DNA of 37,982 nucleotides from NCBI GenBank assembly GCA_000467715.1, contig AJFK01000218.1:1-37982 (forward strand), in the 5' to 3' direction. Under the pieces are notes generated by a model. It was not told the origin of the DNA. It did no database searches and saw only the letters and a program-made list of their open reading frames with translations. Position 1 is the stretch's first letter. Each line of letters opens with the position of its first letter. The position numbers and the translations under genes were made by a program. Origin of the DNA: Hysterium pulicare CBS 123377 (lineage: Eukaryota > Ascomycota > Dothideomycetes > Hysteriales > Hysteriaceae). Shown here piece by piece: positions 21,431 through 32,667 of this stretch.

Positions 21431-22570
21431 CTACTCGGCCTCCTCAATTTCCTCATCTTCCTCATTTTCCGCAACCCAAGAACACTCAAGTTCACACTCA
21501 GTAATGTCCTCATCAGCACTTCTGCAAACCTTGGTGCCGGGACTCGGAGGATCTGGGTCCTCATTTTCATTTTCATCTTCATACCCATCCACACTCTGCG
21601 ACAAACCCCTGGTCCTCTTCTTGACCCTCTTGTCCTTCGGCCGAAACATTCCCTCAAACCGCTTCGCTTCTAATTCAGAACCCCAATTCACTCCCACATC
21701 CGAAAATCCAAACACCTCTATCTGCTTGTTCTTCACGATCTCCTCGCCTCTCTTGGAGTAACGTTCCCTTCCGAGATTTGTTGCCCTAGACCAGAAATTG
21801 GGATCAGTCCAGGGTAGTATGGATTCTGTGTCCTCGCAGCGGCCGGCGAGCCATGCGTCGCGACGGTCTTCGTCGAGCGTGTAGTTCACTGTGTAGATTT
21901 TGCGGTCCAAGGACGCGGAGAGAATGTACGAAAGGACCTGAGAGGGATGAATATCCTCCGGGAGGTCGGCAAAATCCATTTGGCGCTCAACGGGGGTGGC
22001 AGGCCATTGAGCCGGATGGAACTTGACTTCAGCTAAGGCTTTGGTCAGTGACACATGAGCAAAGTCGAAAGAGTAACTATACTGACTGGCGTGCGTTGCA
22101 AGGAAGGGTGATACGATATGTGGTATCGCCTCAAGTGCATTATTTTTTACGCTCCAAATCAGGATTCGGGGCAAATGTCTCGAGATTTGGAAGATTTTTA
22201 GTACCATTTTGCCCTTATAGCCCTCATAGAGGTTGTGATGCCAATCTTTACCCAAAATGATGCTTATACTTCTTGTTTTAGAGAAGATATAGGGTGCACC
22301 GAATTCGTTAGCCAAATCTATCGCGGCCGGATACTGTAGGATTACAGATTTTCCAGAAAGCGCGGTGTTAGGGAGCCTCCAGAATAGCTCCTGGAGGTAG
22401 TCTGAGCTGGCTTTGGGTACAGGAACTTTATCGCCGGATACAGTGATCAAATGGAGGATGTGCGCGGTACCCTGTAGCTCACCGATGTAGATTGTTGCAC
22501 TCCGACATAGAGCTCTCTTTAACTCTTCGAAATCCTCGTCAACGGTACTTCCATTGTGCGAGAGTCCCAT
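21431..22570 (-). CDS. Hypothetical protein with acidic C-terminal tail
   Basis: The frame is open for 379 codons from the ATG at 22570. A 54-nt intron is likely at 22086-22033 (donor GTCAGT, branch-like CACTGAC, acceptor TTAG), giving exons 22570-22087 and 22032-21431 and 361 aa. The intron is a multiple of three without a stop, so both forms can be translated. I recognise no domain. The middle is mixed alpha/beta-looking. The C-terminal third is basic (RPKDKRVKKRTRG) and then strongly acidic (DENENEDPDPP and EENEEDEEIEEAE), suggesting a nuclear or nucleic-acid-associated protein, but this is inference. The frame stays open for another 50 Ser/Thr-rich codons upstream of the ATG, to 22720, so a 5' exon may be missing. 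Confidence 0.6.
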   Translation of the reverse strand: MGLSHNGSTVDEDFEELKRALCRSATIYIGELQGTAHILHLITVSGDKVPVPKASSDYLQELFWRLPNTALSGKSVILQYPAAIDLANEFGAPYIFSKTRSISIILGKDWHHNLYEGYKGKMVLKIFQISRHLPRILIWSVKNNALEAIPHIVSPFLATHASQYSYSFDFAHVSLTKALAEVKFHPAQWPATPVERQMDFADLPEDIHPSQVLSYILSASLDRKIYTVNYTLDEDRRDAWLAGRCEDTESILPWTDPNFWSRATNLGRERYSKRGEEIVKNKQIEVFGFSDVGVNWGSELEAKRFEGMFRPKDKRVKKRTRGLSQSVDGYEDENENEDPDPPSPGTKVCRSADEDITECELECSWVAENEEDEEIEEAE

Positions 22571-24521
22571 TTTCAGGACTTGGTTAGCGTTGCTGGAGTA
22601 GACTTCGCTGCTTTTGGACCTCGTTAAAAGTGCGGCGGAGGTCCTATGGTTGGTAGGAGAGAAGCTTGTAGCAGAAGTCTTATCTAAAGGGTAAGAGCTG
22701 GAACGCTTAATAGAGAAAGCTCAAGATAAGTACTAAGACCATAGATCGTAATATAGAGAGGTGGAATTTGTGAATAGCTGAATGATGGAATGGGAGCTGG
22801 CGCAGCAAATGGCTGTGAACGTAGTTTGATGTGGATGTGGATCTGTATTTCCGATGGTAAGATGTTGGGGAGAAAGAAAGGAGCTTCTAATTTTTTTCCT
22901 GTTATGTCTTTCTGACCAAGCATGATTTTATAGGAAAGTGTAGTTTGACGAGATTCTGACATATGAAGCAATTGCAACCATGGAACATTAGCGCAGAGCC
23001 AAAAAAATATTTTCGTGCTCTCCAGACCTATGCTTTCAATACTAAATGGAGGTAATGACTGTTTGCCATACATTGGTAAGCCATTTTCCAAAATGCTAGA
23101 ATTTGGTGGTTATATTACAGACCATGAGGTAAATAAGTAGACCCTGACGAAACAGATAGACCTTAAGGTAAACATCGGAATTTACTTGGAGGAAAGTAGA
23201 GAAACCCCTAGGTATATATTAGAATTCCCAAGGTGTATACAAAAAGCTGGGAGTTCTATAGCGTTGAGAATTTTTGTTCCAACAATTCCAACAAGTGGCA
23301 TATAGTACTAATTCACCATCAAAAGTTTGGTCTAGTTCAAACAGCACCCCAAGTGGTCATGTGAAGGAGGCAAAAGCCATTTACATCACTTCGCCGATCT
23401 CGAACGTGTTTAGTAGACCGCAAGAACCGTAATATGTATGATCAACACCATGATGAAGACGTCCCAAATACTGCGCCCTGTTGTGAAGAATAAAGTCTAA
23501 TCCTAATTCTGATTTTTCACATGATTAGAAGTTTTAGTTTCCAACAACTTTTGATGTCAGAAGGTTGATGATTCGGGGTTGGACACGTGCTCGGTTGAAG
23601 CGAGCCCTGGTTGGAGAGAGATCGCGACCGGAGTTGTACTAGGTATACCTATCCACGTCCAGGTTGGTGCGGTATATCCAGCAACCCGAGCTCTGTAGCA
23701 GGCCCTGAATGTGTTCCCCAACCTAAGAGCTTCCTCTTGGGAGTGTTGCATTTGCGTTGATTTCGAGTAGCAAACTATGGTATTCCAACTGAAGGACGAC
23801 ATTCGATATGCTGCTAGATTCATGAAGTTTTCGCGTATGCGGCTTCATCCAGAACCTTAGGACTTGCAACATCGTTCCACCGAATAGTCTTTACAGCCCC
23901 ATGTCATGACTTCCGTTGAAGATTTCGGGAAGGTCTGCCGGTATTTTGTGACACCATCAGAATGTTGAGATGTTACTTTTTCTTATATCATGATACAGAA
24001 TATGATAGTTGCAGGATCGTGGCGGCATTCATCTCAACGGGGCGAGCTCGAGACGACGATTGGTGATTGATGGTCCCCCGGACGAGACTGCCTTCTTATT
24101 GGAGGAGAGGAGAGTCTTTCGTACTTTTGGTCCACCTCATCTAGTTGCAAGCGTTCCTTCTGCTTGTTTAGTAATCAGTGACAGTCGGAGATGCCTGGTC
24201 AATTCCATTCTCCAAAGATGGAGGTTGAGTTTCAAGCTTGGTAGACGCCGCATCGTTTTAGTAGGTAGTACAGATCCAATGCGCCGGGATGCATAAGCAC
24301 TGAATGTAGCTAATAGAGACGACGAGAACACGTGGAGGAAGGGCGAGATCGACATTGAGCATCAGGCTGAGATTGACAGAGATGTGGCGATTTCGACGCT
24401 AGTGGAAATACGGATTAGCGTCATCCTCGATCTCGAGATCTTCTGAGCTCCGACAGGTTCAAGCTTCATCATCGGCACAACCACGTACGCTCCATCGCTT
24501 CCTCAATTTCTCGGATGCATC
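22571..24521. other. Long intergenic region, no confident gene
   Basis: A minus-strand open frame at 22684-23091 (135 codons) lies just upstream of the hypothetical gene and could be a 5' exon, but I found no convincing junction. Minus-strand 23557-23823 and plus-strand 24009-24296 are further frames without recognisable features. The rightmost part is the promoter side of TAN1. Confidence 0.4.
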
Positions 24522-25779
24522 ATGGAGCTCTCCCCGAAAAAGCGAAAAGCTGGTCCAGAACAATATCCTTCAGCCAGCAATAAGAAAGCCAGAGTACGTT
24601 TGAACCTGTGGGCAGCCACTTATCCGATGACTTGCCTTGGCCTTGATTGTCTTGAGAATTTCATGCAGCATCTCAAAATCCCCGCTAAAAATAATGCTTA
24701 GGGCAAAAAGAAATGGTCCACGCCACGAAAAAGCGTCGCCGAAACTCGCGGCATCCAACCAGGTGATGTCGGCATTTGGGCAACTTGTCCCTTGAACAAG
24801 GAACGCAAGTGTGCGGACGACTTGCAAGACCTCTTTGACGAAGTCAGTTGTGCGCTATTATCTCCTCCTTTTGCGGATGCTAAAGGACTTGCAGTACGCG
24901 GCGAAGCTCTATGGAGTAAGCTCTGCAGCTGCAGCTGATGGAGACGGAGATGCCGACGGAGAGGAGCCCGACATTGAAGCTGAGATCCAACGAGAGCTCG
25001 ATGGTATGCGTAAACCAGCGGCAGAGCCGCTATTTACAAGCGTCAGATTGGACACGCAATGCCGTAAGATCAGCCACGATGATCATGATAACATTGGCTT
25101 GCTAACTGTTCTAGTGGTGTTCTTCAAGACTCGAGCACCTGTCGAGCCTGTCTCATTCGTCCATGCGTTTTGTTCAGATGCTGCGAATTTCCCTGAGCGG
25201 AAGCAGAGTCGCTTCGTACAGAGGTTAACACCAATGGCAGTCATTGGAAAAGCGACCGACAAAAGCATTGACGAGATAGCTCAGCAGGTTGTCGCTCCAC
25301 ACTTCCATCAACCGGATCAGAAGGGCAGAAAGGTGAGCCTTACAGTCATGACCCTCATGCCCGCAAGTCAGCTGCGAATAGATTATGCATCTCCGTATGG
25401 CTTAAGGAAAGATCCTCGCCAAAGACCGCTCACATTGAAATCATAGTTTGCGATTCGCACATCCTTTCGGAACAACAAGACGTTCACGAGAGCAGCCGTC
25501 ATACAACAAGTGGCGACAGCTGTGGGGCCTGGTCATAAGGTCGACCTCAAAAACTATGATTTGCTCATTCTCGTTGAGATCTATCAGGTAAGAAAGCCCC
25601 ATGCACTTCGAAACGATTGCGGCTTGCGGGCTCTGGCTTTGTGAAGAGCTCACGAGAAATAGAACATATGCGGAATGAGTGTGGCGGGGCCGGATTTTGA
25701 CAAACTCAAACGATATAATCTCACGGAGATCTACACACCCAGGCCGAAAGACGCTGAGCCAGAAGAATGCACTGGCTGA
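24522..25779 (+). CDS. TAN1: tRNA acetyltransferase partner Tan1 (THUMP domain)
   Basis: Exons are 24522-24593, 24702-24842, 24895-25063, 25115-25332, 25447-25587 and 25663-25779, giving 285 aa (yeast Tan1 has 289). All phases match. Tan1 binds tRNA through its THUMP domain and delivers tRNA-Ser and tRNA-Leu to the Kre33/NAT10 acetyltransferase to make ac4C12. Conserved pieces read in order: an NLS-like start MELSPKKRKAG; GDVGIWATC; KCADDLQDLFDEYAAKLYG; the acidic stretch with IEAEIQRELDGM; VFFKTRAPVEPVSFVHAF; RFVQRLTPMAVIGKA; VVAPHFHQPDQKGRKFAIR; DLKNYDLLILVEIYQ; and NICGMSVAGPDFDKLKRYNL. Five introns of 108, 52, 51, 114 and 75 nt split it, so no single open frame shows the protein. The 51-nt intron is in frame and stop-free. 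Confidence 0.93.
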
Positions 25780-26838
25780 AATGAGGCGATAGCTAAGCTG
25801 ATATCTAAGAATCTGTCGCGAGCAGGTTGTCTCAGCGGTAAAAACCTCCGAGCGGGAGTACCGCATTGTGCATAGAGAGTAGGGCCTCCGGACGGGCTGG
25901 GGTACGATGTGCGACTTGGGTCCGTGGGTTGGTGGTGCAAACAGATCCAGAGATGCGGCATGACAAGCGATAGCGTGGTCGCGACGGCTCGTCTCCGGGC
26001 AAGTGGGACGCTGGCAGGGCTTTTGGCGCTGAGGATGCGAGTTGCGCGATAGATGCGTGGTGTTGAGCGTGGAGTTGCGCGCGACGAATAAATAAGGCCC
26101 GCTTAGGCTTGCTCCGACTCCGTGCGTGCCTAGGCACTGTGGTCGATCAAGACTCTTGGGCGCTCCCGGGCTTCCAGGTTTCATCACAATGTGGCATGCG
26201 CACATCAGACGGCCTCAGAGAGCATCCCCAGCAACGAAGCCCTCCAGCCCGCCCGTCTTCTAATTTGTTCCAGAAAGCGAGCGCTCCAGCCCACGATCGG
26301 GAGTCTAACCGTCACCAATTAGCCACTCGCGTAACCGACACCGCCCTCGTAGCACTTGCCCTCTTGTGGCTTTCTTAGACGAGACGCTGACGACGGCGGA
26401 GAGCTCCCTTCGACGCCTCTTCGCATCCCTCTTTTTCTAACCACCACTCGTCACGGTGCGGATGCATCTTTCCAAGCCTACGCAGCGTGATTTGAGTTTT
26501 TCCATGTCCCGGTGCCGCGCTTATCCAAGCCCACTTCGCTATTACAATCGTGGCGGGCCTGGCGGTGCTTGCGTTATGCCTCTAAGCACCCTTCGTCGAG
26601 TCCTATGCTCTGCTGGCAAGCATGGCGACCGCCATATATGCCAGAGATGGCATAGAGACCGACATCATATCTCGCTATCTCGCTATGAACCGGCCATGCT
26701 CGGAAATATCTATTTCTTTCGTCTCCTGAGCGCCTCTTCCATTTATGTTCCGGCCTACTTCATCGACGCATGCCCGACCAAATGATACTAACACAGTAAC
26801 CCCGGAAGCATTCATATCTCGGCTCGACGAACCCCAGT
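25780..26838. other. Intergenic region upstream of the APH-like gene
   Basis: Open frames on both strands overlap one another and the 3' end of TAN1 antisense. None shows a domain. The region probably holds the TAN1 terminator and the promoter and long 5' UTR of the next gene. Confidence 0.45.
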
Positions 26839-28093
26839 ATGCCATCCCAGCAGAGTGAGATATTACCACCGAGGTCTAAACAACCTCTACTAAATCATTA
26901 CTATCCTTTCCTCTCACCAACCCTATCATCAGCATCATCATCATCGTCGTCGTCGTCGTCGTCAATTAAGATGCATCTTCCCCCTCTGGACGTCGCTGTT
27001 TATCCTGTAGTCACCATGAGCAATGGTAGACGCGGTAGATCGGCACGTTCAACTTCTTCTTCGACGTCAAATTCGTCCGGCTCTCCAGACTTTTCTAGTA
27101 TTCAAAAGATTGTCCGAAATGTCTTTCGTTCATCACGGATATCTGTTCAGCAAGTGGAAAGGCTGCAGGGCCGTCTTCATCAAGTCTATCTCGTAAGATT
27201 GGTTGATGGAAGTTCTCTAGTGCTGAAGTGTCCCGCACCTTCCAATACTCGATTACTACGTCACGAAACTCGAGGCCTGGAGACAGAAGCCAAAGTACTA
27301 GATCTACTTCGAACCCACACAGCGCTCCCAGTCTCGCAAGTTATGAAACATGATCCTCAAAACAGCTCACTGGGCTTTTCTTTCCTCATGATGAGCAGCC
27401 TCCCAGGCAGTCGCCTATCCGAATTTGCTCCATATCTCTCAGCGAATGAAAGGAAAAACGTCGACCGATCTCTTGGAGTCTATATACGCGGTATCACTTC
27501 CCTCGCAGCACCTAGCTTTGGATCGACACATCGAGTATTCGGCAGAGGAGGTAGTGCAACTTGGCGTGAAGCTTTTTTATCACTTCTAGAATCCGCTCTC
27601 CGTGATGCTGAGGACATGCTGGTCACTGTCCCTTACGATAGCATCCGCTACCATATATCACGTCACATCCAGACACTGGATCAGGTCACTGAAGCCCGGC
27701 TCGTACCTCTCGACGCTTGCACAGCAGAAAATGTGCTTATCGATGACCAAACGAGGCAAGTGTCAGGCATTGTGGGCTTCTCGAACGTCGTGTGGGGTGA
27801 TCCGCTCATGGCTGGAGCCTTTGTGGAGCCGAGCGAGGCTTTTCTCGAAGGCTACGGCGAGTGCCCAGCACGAACAGGAAACACGAGGACCAGGCAGCTC
27901 ATGTAAGTAACACTCCTGTCCTCGATAATTTCTCAATCCTTAGCAACCATTAGCTAATTCCAGTTCCAGTTATACACTCTATAGAGCGGTGGTTGATGTG
28001 GTTGCGCACTACTATCGCCCACAGTTTGCGACCGACGAGCTTGCCGCACGGCGATACTTGACCTGGGCTCTGAACCAGCTCGCTCAAATTTAA
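26839..28093 (+). CDS. APH/choline-kinase-fold protein with altered catalytic residues
   Basis: Exons are 26839-27902 and 27970-28093, giving 395 aa. The acceptor is a CAGTTCCAG tandem; the second CAG is used here, and the first would add two residues. The fold is that of aminoglycoside phosphotransferase-like small-molecule kinases. A nucleotide-binding lobe is seen with VYLVRLVDGSSLVLKCPAP (ATP-binding Lys), HETRGLETEAKVLDLL (partner Glu) and the linker FLMMSSLPGSRLSEF. In the catalytic lobe, VPLDACTAENVLID keeps Asp292 and Asn298 of the HxDxxxxN motif but has Pro for His. GIVGFSNVVWGDPLMAGAF has Gly313 where the metal-binding Asp of a DFG-like motif is expected. The C-terminus YTLYRAVVDVVAHYYRPQF is typical of fungal members. 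The N-terminus is Ser-rich and encoded by a microsatellite; internal ATGs at 26971 and 27016 are alternative starts. Substrate unknown. Confidence 0.85.
26925..26963 (+). repeat. TCA/TCG trinucleotide microsatellite
   Basis: A run of TCA-type then TCG triplets within the first exon of the APH-like gene. If the ATG at 26839 is used it encodes a poly-Ser stretch near residues 29-42. It may vary in length between strains. Confidence 0.8.
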
Positions 28094-30159
28094 TTTAGAT
28101 GAGGGAGTAAATGAGAGACTGAATGGTCTGTCACGATGAATTCTGCAAGTTAGGATCATCCTCGACTACGGGGCCGAAGTTGAAGAATCGAACGCAATAT
28201 ATGAGGGGGAACAGAATTTGAACCCTACTGCAATGCACGGAAAGAGGGAAGTCTCGATGTTTCTGAGTTATTTCCTACAGGTTCTTTTCGGGGACTCGGA
28301 ATCCCTGAGGGCCATGGGATGGAAAATTGGAGACTGACTTAGGGTTGACGACATCATGCTTTTCCTTTGATAACTCGCATACAGCGCTTGGAGATCTTTC
28401 CTATTCTGTGTTCTTGCGATATGCACGGAAAGGAACAGGGCAACAGGATGGCGTTTCAGTTTGGCGTTATGTCCGCGAATGACGAATGATCTTTTCTGTC
28501 GCACAGGATGCGTTAATTTAGGGTCTAAAGGAAACGAGCATAGCCACGGCGCGCAAACAAGGGCACGGAAACACTGCGCATGGGAAAACGGCGACAAGGG
28601 TCTTGGGAATCGGATTTGGAATTGAGCTTTTAGTGTGATGCTTGCGTTGACTTTCCAAGCATCGGGATGCTCAAGGGATGGATACTTATTTCCTCTTTCT
28701 ACCATTGAAATGATTTAGATAGTATCATTTAGCTTTCTCGGTAATTACTTCTTACCCGTTTGACGACCTGACGAGTTATATGCTTCTCTATACGTCGTTT
28801 GGGCGTCGTAATGCCCGGTACAACACATCATCAATGCTCAATGCTGACATCTAAGCCATGTACAGAGCCTCTCATAGTATTCTTCAGCTCTTCTGTACGT
28901 GTCCATCTGCAACACCTCGCCGACCTCCATTCGTATATGCTGCTCGCCGTCCACAACGCACATTCTTCCAACCACGGTCGTCGGCGAATCAACATAACTA
29001 GCAGAATCGGCCCCTCTATCAACTATCTCGGCACTATGCCGACGGCGTTGTAGTATACGAGCCACCGGCGTCCATGCGGCGGCTGATAAAACGGTATACG
29101 GCATGCGAACTGAGTCTGGGGTATTGTATGTACATCCACACTTCCACTCGTCCAGGGGGGGGAAAGGTTGGAAGCAGGATCATGATCCAGGTACAACATG
29201 AACTTGCATGCGGCAATTCTAATGATAACTAGGGGATTGACCGCGCAATAAGGCTGGAAACGGATCACAATCCGAACGAGTGAAATGGGGAAACCACAGT
29301 AGGGATGTGAGACATATCGTACCTCGACCTTTCGCGCCGATGAGAGCATTAACGAGTTTTTGATCGAACCTTGGGACTTTCATTAACCAGCTTTCAATCC
29401 ATGTCTTCGAAAACCTTCAGGGCCTTGCAGACTGGTCTTGCATCCTTTATCCAGGTTCGGCATCATACTTTAGACCTAAATGATCCTTTCCCGAGGCTGC
29501 GTCTGCACTTTCTGTCCCCTCGCTCGCTAACCCTCGACACTCGCTTCCAGAACACCGGTTGCAACGCCAACGCGCCAGCCTTGTCTCGCTAAACTTTACC
29601 ACTTTCGGATACGTCCTAGATGTTTATTGGAGTTGGGATGAGGATGCAAAATGGGGCAGCGGTTGAGTTGGTGGTTTGGGGAGGAGTAGGGATGCTGAGG
29701 CGGATGTAACGGTGATCTGAGACAGGGGCTTCTAATTGGATTCGGTTTGTCAGATTGCATGGCCTGGATGTTTTGGGTCGAGCGAGAGTCGTGGTGAGGC
29801 ATCGAAGGGAAATGTTTAGGGGTCACCTGTTTTGGTGGTGCAGTACACTTTGTGGAAAGACTTGTGGATTTGCGCAATTCGATATCCATACTGGCATTTC
29901 GAAGAAGGCTTTCTACGATGGAATTACAAACATCGTTCGACTGACCTTGCGCGGCTCGTAGGTATTCGGACCGACTGGAGGCATATCGCGAGCGAGATGC
30001 AGCCCGCCATGTGATGTAAGACCTGTCGCTGCTCTCACATCCACTCACTCTAACATCCTCAAGCTTCATGTATGTGCTCCCTGTACAATAACGACACCAT
30101 GTAAGCCTCACCGACAATCCAACACACATGTCGCCTTCGCCGAACTTCTACGAGCTCGC
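28094..30159. other. Long convergent intergenic region, no confident gene
   Basis: This 2-kb stretch lies between the APH-like gene and the 3' end of CUE3. Minus-strand frames at 28268-28705, 28838-29104, 29023-29349 and 29596-30129 are open, but I recognise nothing in them. The two around 29.0 kb overlap in different frames. The one at 29596-30129 lies just downstream of the CUE3 stop. No tRNA-like T-arm was found. Confidence 0.4.
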
Positions 30160-32398
30160 CTATCCAGGAAACCCGCCCCTAGCCATCTTCCTGGCCCTCT
30201 GATCACGCCGGTTATGGTTCGCTCTTGAGCCTTTGTTGCTCTCCTTACGCTGTCTCGCTGCTTGCGTGTTCTTGTCATCCGCCGGACCACCCACACTCCC
30301 AGCTCCCCTCCCACCTCGTCCACCACCTCGTCCTCGTCCTCGTCCAGTGAAGCCTCCTCTACCACCACGATGAGCCTGGCCGCCCCCTTCAACACCAGAT
30401 CCCTCTGCCTCAGCGCCCGAGTCTGCAGGACTATCTCTATACGCCGTAGGTGCTAGCTCCCGTTGCTGACCTGCAAAAGCAGTGAACTTAGCCTCTAGAC
30501 GTCGTAATCGCCTTGGATCACGTCCGATCATGATGGCCCATCCTTCAATGGCTTCATCCGTCATGCCTGTCTCACTCCTCAGAGCAAGTCGAGCCTTACT
30601 CCTTCGTGTCGTCGTGTCACGTCCAAACAGCCCAGGAGTACTCGTGTAGGCTTTAAACAGTGCCTCCTCATTCCTATCACGGAAGTCTGCATCGATCTCT
30701 TCATTGCCTGGAATGGCAGACTCGACAGTCCCGCCAACGTCTTCCGCGTCGTAGGTGTCGTCGCGCTCATCATCGTCCGAGTCAAAGGCTGCTAAGGCAG
30801 AGAGAATTGCGGCTTTGTTGGGGCCTGTACTCCGGTCGGAGAGTATGGCGTCGGCTGTCAGCTTCTCGTTCTTGCGACCAATGTGAAGACGAGATGCATC
30901 TACTGTGAGCTTGTCGAACTCGTCGTTGTCAAACACGTTACGACGTGAGGGTGGTGGTGTAGAACGAGGACTCAGATGCGGCGGTCGTTCCAGTGGTGTA
31001 GATGATCTGGATCGACGTTAGCAGGCCAATAACTTCCACAGGTAAGACGAGTCTGGACAAATTAGTGAGGCTGATAGTAGGTTCCAGCCTCTGTATATAA
31101 TTGCGTATGCAGGAACATTCATGTGTAATTGAGGAAAAGAGTAGCATGAGTGGCTTGAGTTACCCAGCGACCAGTGGCAGCATTGCCTAGCCAACAGGTC
31201 TTGCTACGATTTTGTCCTTGATAAATTACTTGAAAATGAAAATCGACCAAAACACTTACATTTGCTCCGACCTATTGGCATTTTCGAGGTGCGGTGGCAG
31301 AGAATCTTCAAGTAAGTGCGCAGTTACCTGCTCGACATCATCTTGATACTCGTCCAAGAGCTTTACGATGAATCCAGAGCCTAGATCTGGAAACAAGTCT
31401 TGTATTTGGGTAACAAGACTCATTTGGTGTACATGCACCCCTCCAAATGCACTATGGCCATACTCATCGGCCGTAGCCTTGCCTTTACCCTTATTGATGT
31501 TGCGACGGATTAACTTCTTTGGTCGAGCAATGCTGGACTGATGGAACATGCTCAAAGCTGCTGCGGTATTTTTTGCTCGAGAGCCTTCTGGTACAGCTAT
31601 GTTGTCTCTAATCTTGTTTAATATGGGAGTATTTGTGACTAGGTCAGCCAGTAGAATTCTCTTTCCGGGATCAGATTTCCGCTCCTGTTCCGCAGTGGTT
31701 TTGAGACTGTATAGATGATCCGACAGAAGAGAATAGTTTGGCTTGGATTCCCCGATCAAAGAGATGAGACCTAGGTAGACAATAGTGACTAACTTTGTTT
31801 GCAGATTTGGTGGTGCTTTTGTGTAAGCACCGCAGACCGAATCTAGGAAATCTGACCCAATGATCATAAATTCGCCAGCATCTTTTGACACGTTAAGTAA
31901 GTGGCAAAGCTGACCAAGGTCACTTTCCGCAGACACTGGATTCTTTGACTCCAGATTTCTGATCAGAGAGGATTTGACCTTCTGTAAACTCCGTTCAATC
32001 TCTGCACCTTTTCTCTTCCACGTGCTTTGGAGCAGCTCCCGGAGTCGCTCACTCCTGGCAAAGGCATGGCCCAGATCTGCAAGAAACGCCCATTGAAGAA
32101 GCGGTGACAGTATTGAGTTTCCAGAAAAGATCCTATGGACAAGAAGAAAGGATTCCTTTCGAAGGGTCAAGAACTTAAGTCCACTGTTTTGTAATCTAGT
32201 TGATTCCCGGAAAAATGAAACAAGAAACGAGCTTAAAGAAGTGTCCTCATCAAGGGCCTTTAAGAACTGTTGATCAGCCAAACGAAGATATAGCTGCGTC
32301 AAGGAGATCCAAGCATCTAGACATGCTTCCCATTCCTCCGGCGGTAGATTTTGTCGAAGCTCTGAAGGCGGGAAAGGGGCAATGGGTGGCGAAGCCAT
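30160..32398 (-). CDS. CUE3: Cue3/Rqt3 (ASCC2 homologue), CUE-domain subunit of the RQT ribosome-splitting complex
   Basis: Exons on the minus strand are 32398-31260 and 31006-30160, giving 661 aa (yeast Cue3 has 624). The intron is 253 nt with donor GTAAGT and acceptor CAG. Family knowledge: with the Slh1/ASCC3 helicase, this protein reads ubiquitin on collided ribosomes and helps split them. The N-terminal half is helical. The CUE domain reads VTQIQDLFPDLGSGFIVKLL ... DDVEQVTAHLLEDSLPPHL at about residues 330-375. A Pro-rich linker (STPLERPPHLSPRSTPPPSRR) crosses into the conserved NVFDNDEFDKL block seen in ASCC2. The C-terminus has Gly/Arg repeats (GRGRGRGGGRGGRGAG) and a basic end. The gene diverges from eL29, with the start codons 269 bases apart. 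Confidence 0.92.
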
Positions 32399-32667
32399 TG
32401 TGACAAAGCCGAAGAGGAGCTTATAAAAAGGAGAGCCTCCGCAAAAGATGGCGGAAACTTTTGTCGTTGTACGAACATGTGCAAATTCTTTGCTTGTTTA
32501 TGGTCGATGACTGAGCCCACTTGGGAGGCCATAGCAAATACGCGCTATTGCTAATTAGGTATGGGGCTCCGCTAACCGCACACTCACGATTTCGAGACAG
32601 CGAACCCGACACCTCACTGCAACGACGAAAAGCCAACACCAACCGTAAAAGCCATACATTACTCGCC
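32399..32667. promoter_or_regulatory. Short divergent promoter between CUE3 and RPL29
   Basis: These 269 bases separate the two start codons, so both genes are probably driven from it. The gene contents (a ribosomal protein and a ribosome-rescue factor) make co-regulation plausible, but that is inference. No specific element is claimed. Confidence 0.6.

Noticed and set aside
25441-26205. 254-codon open frame on the minus strand
   Set aside because: It overlaps the last TAN1 exons in antisense, and its sequence is low in typical protein blocks. No splice or domain support.
28190-28225. Possible tRNA T-arm (GGGTTCAAAT on the minus strand)
   Set aside because: The bases around the loop do not pair into a five-base stem, and no acceptor or anticodon stem fits.
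30938-31147. Minus-strand open frame within the 253-nt CUE3 intron
   Set aside because: It lies partly in the intron and partly in exon 2 in the wrong frame; the conserved NVFDNDEFD block fixes the correct frame.
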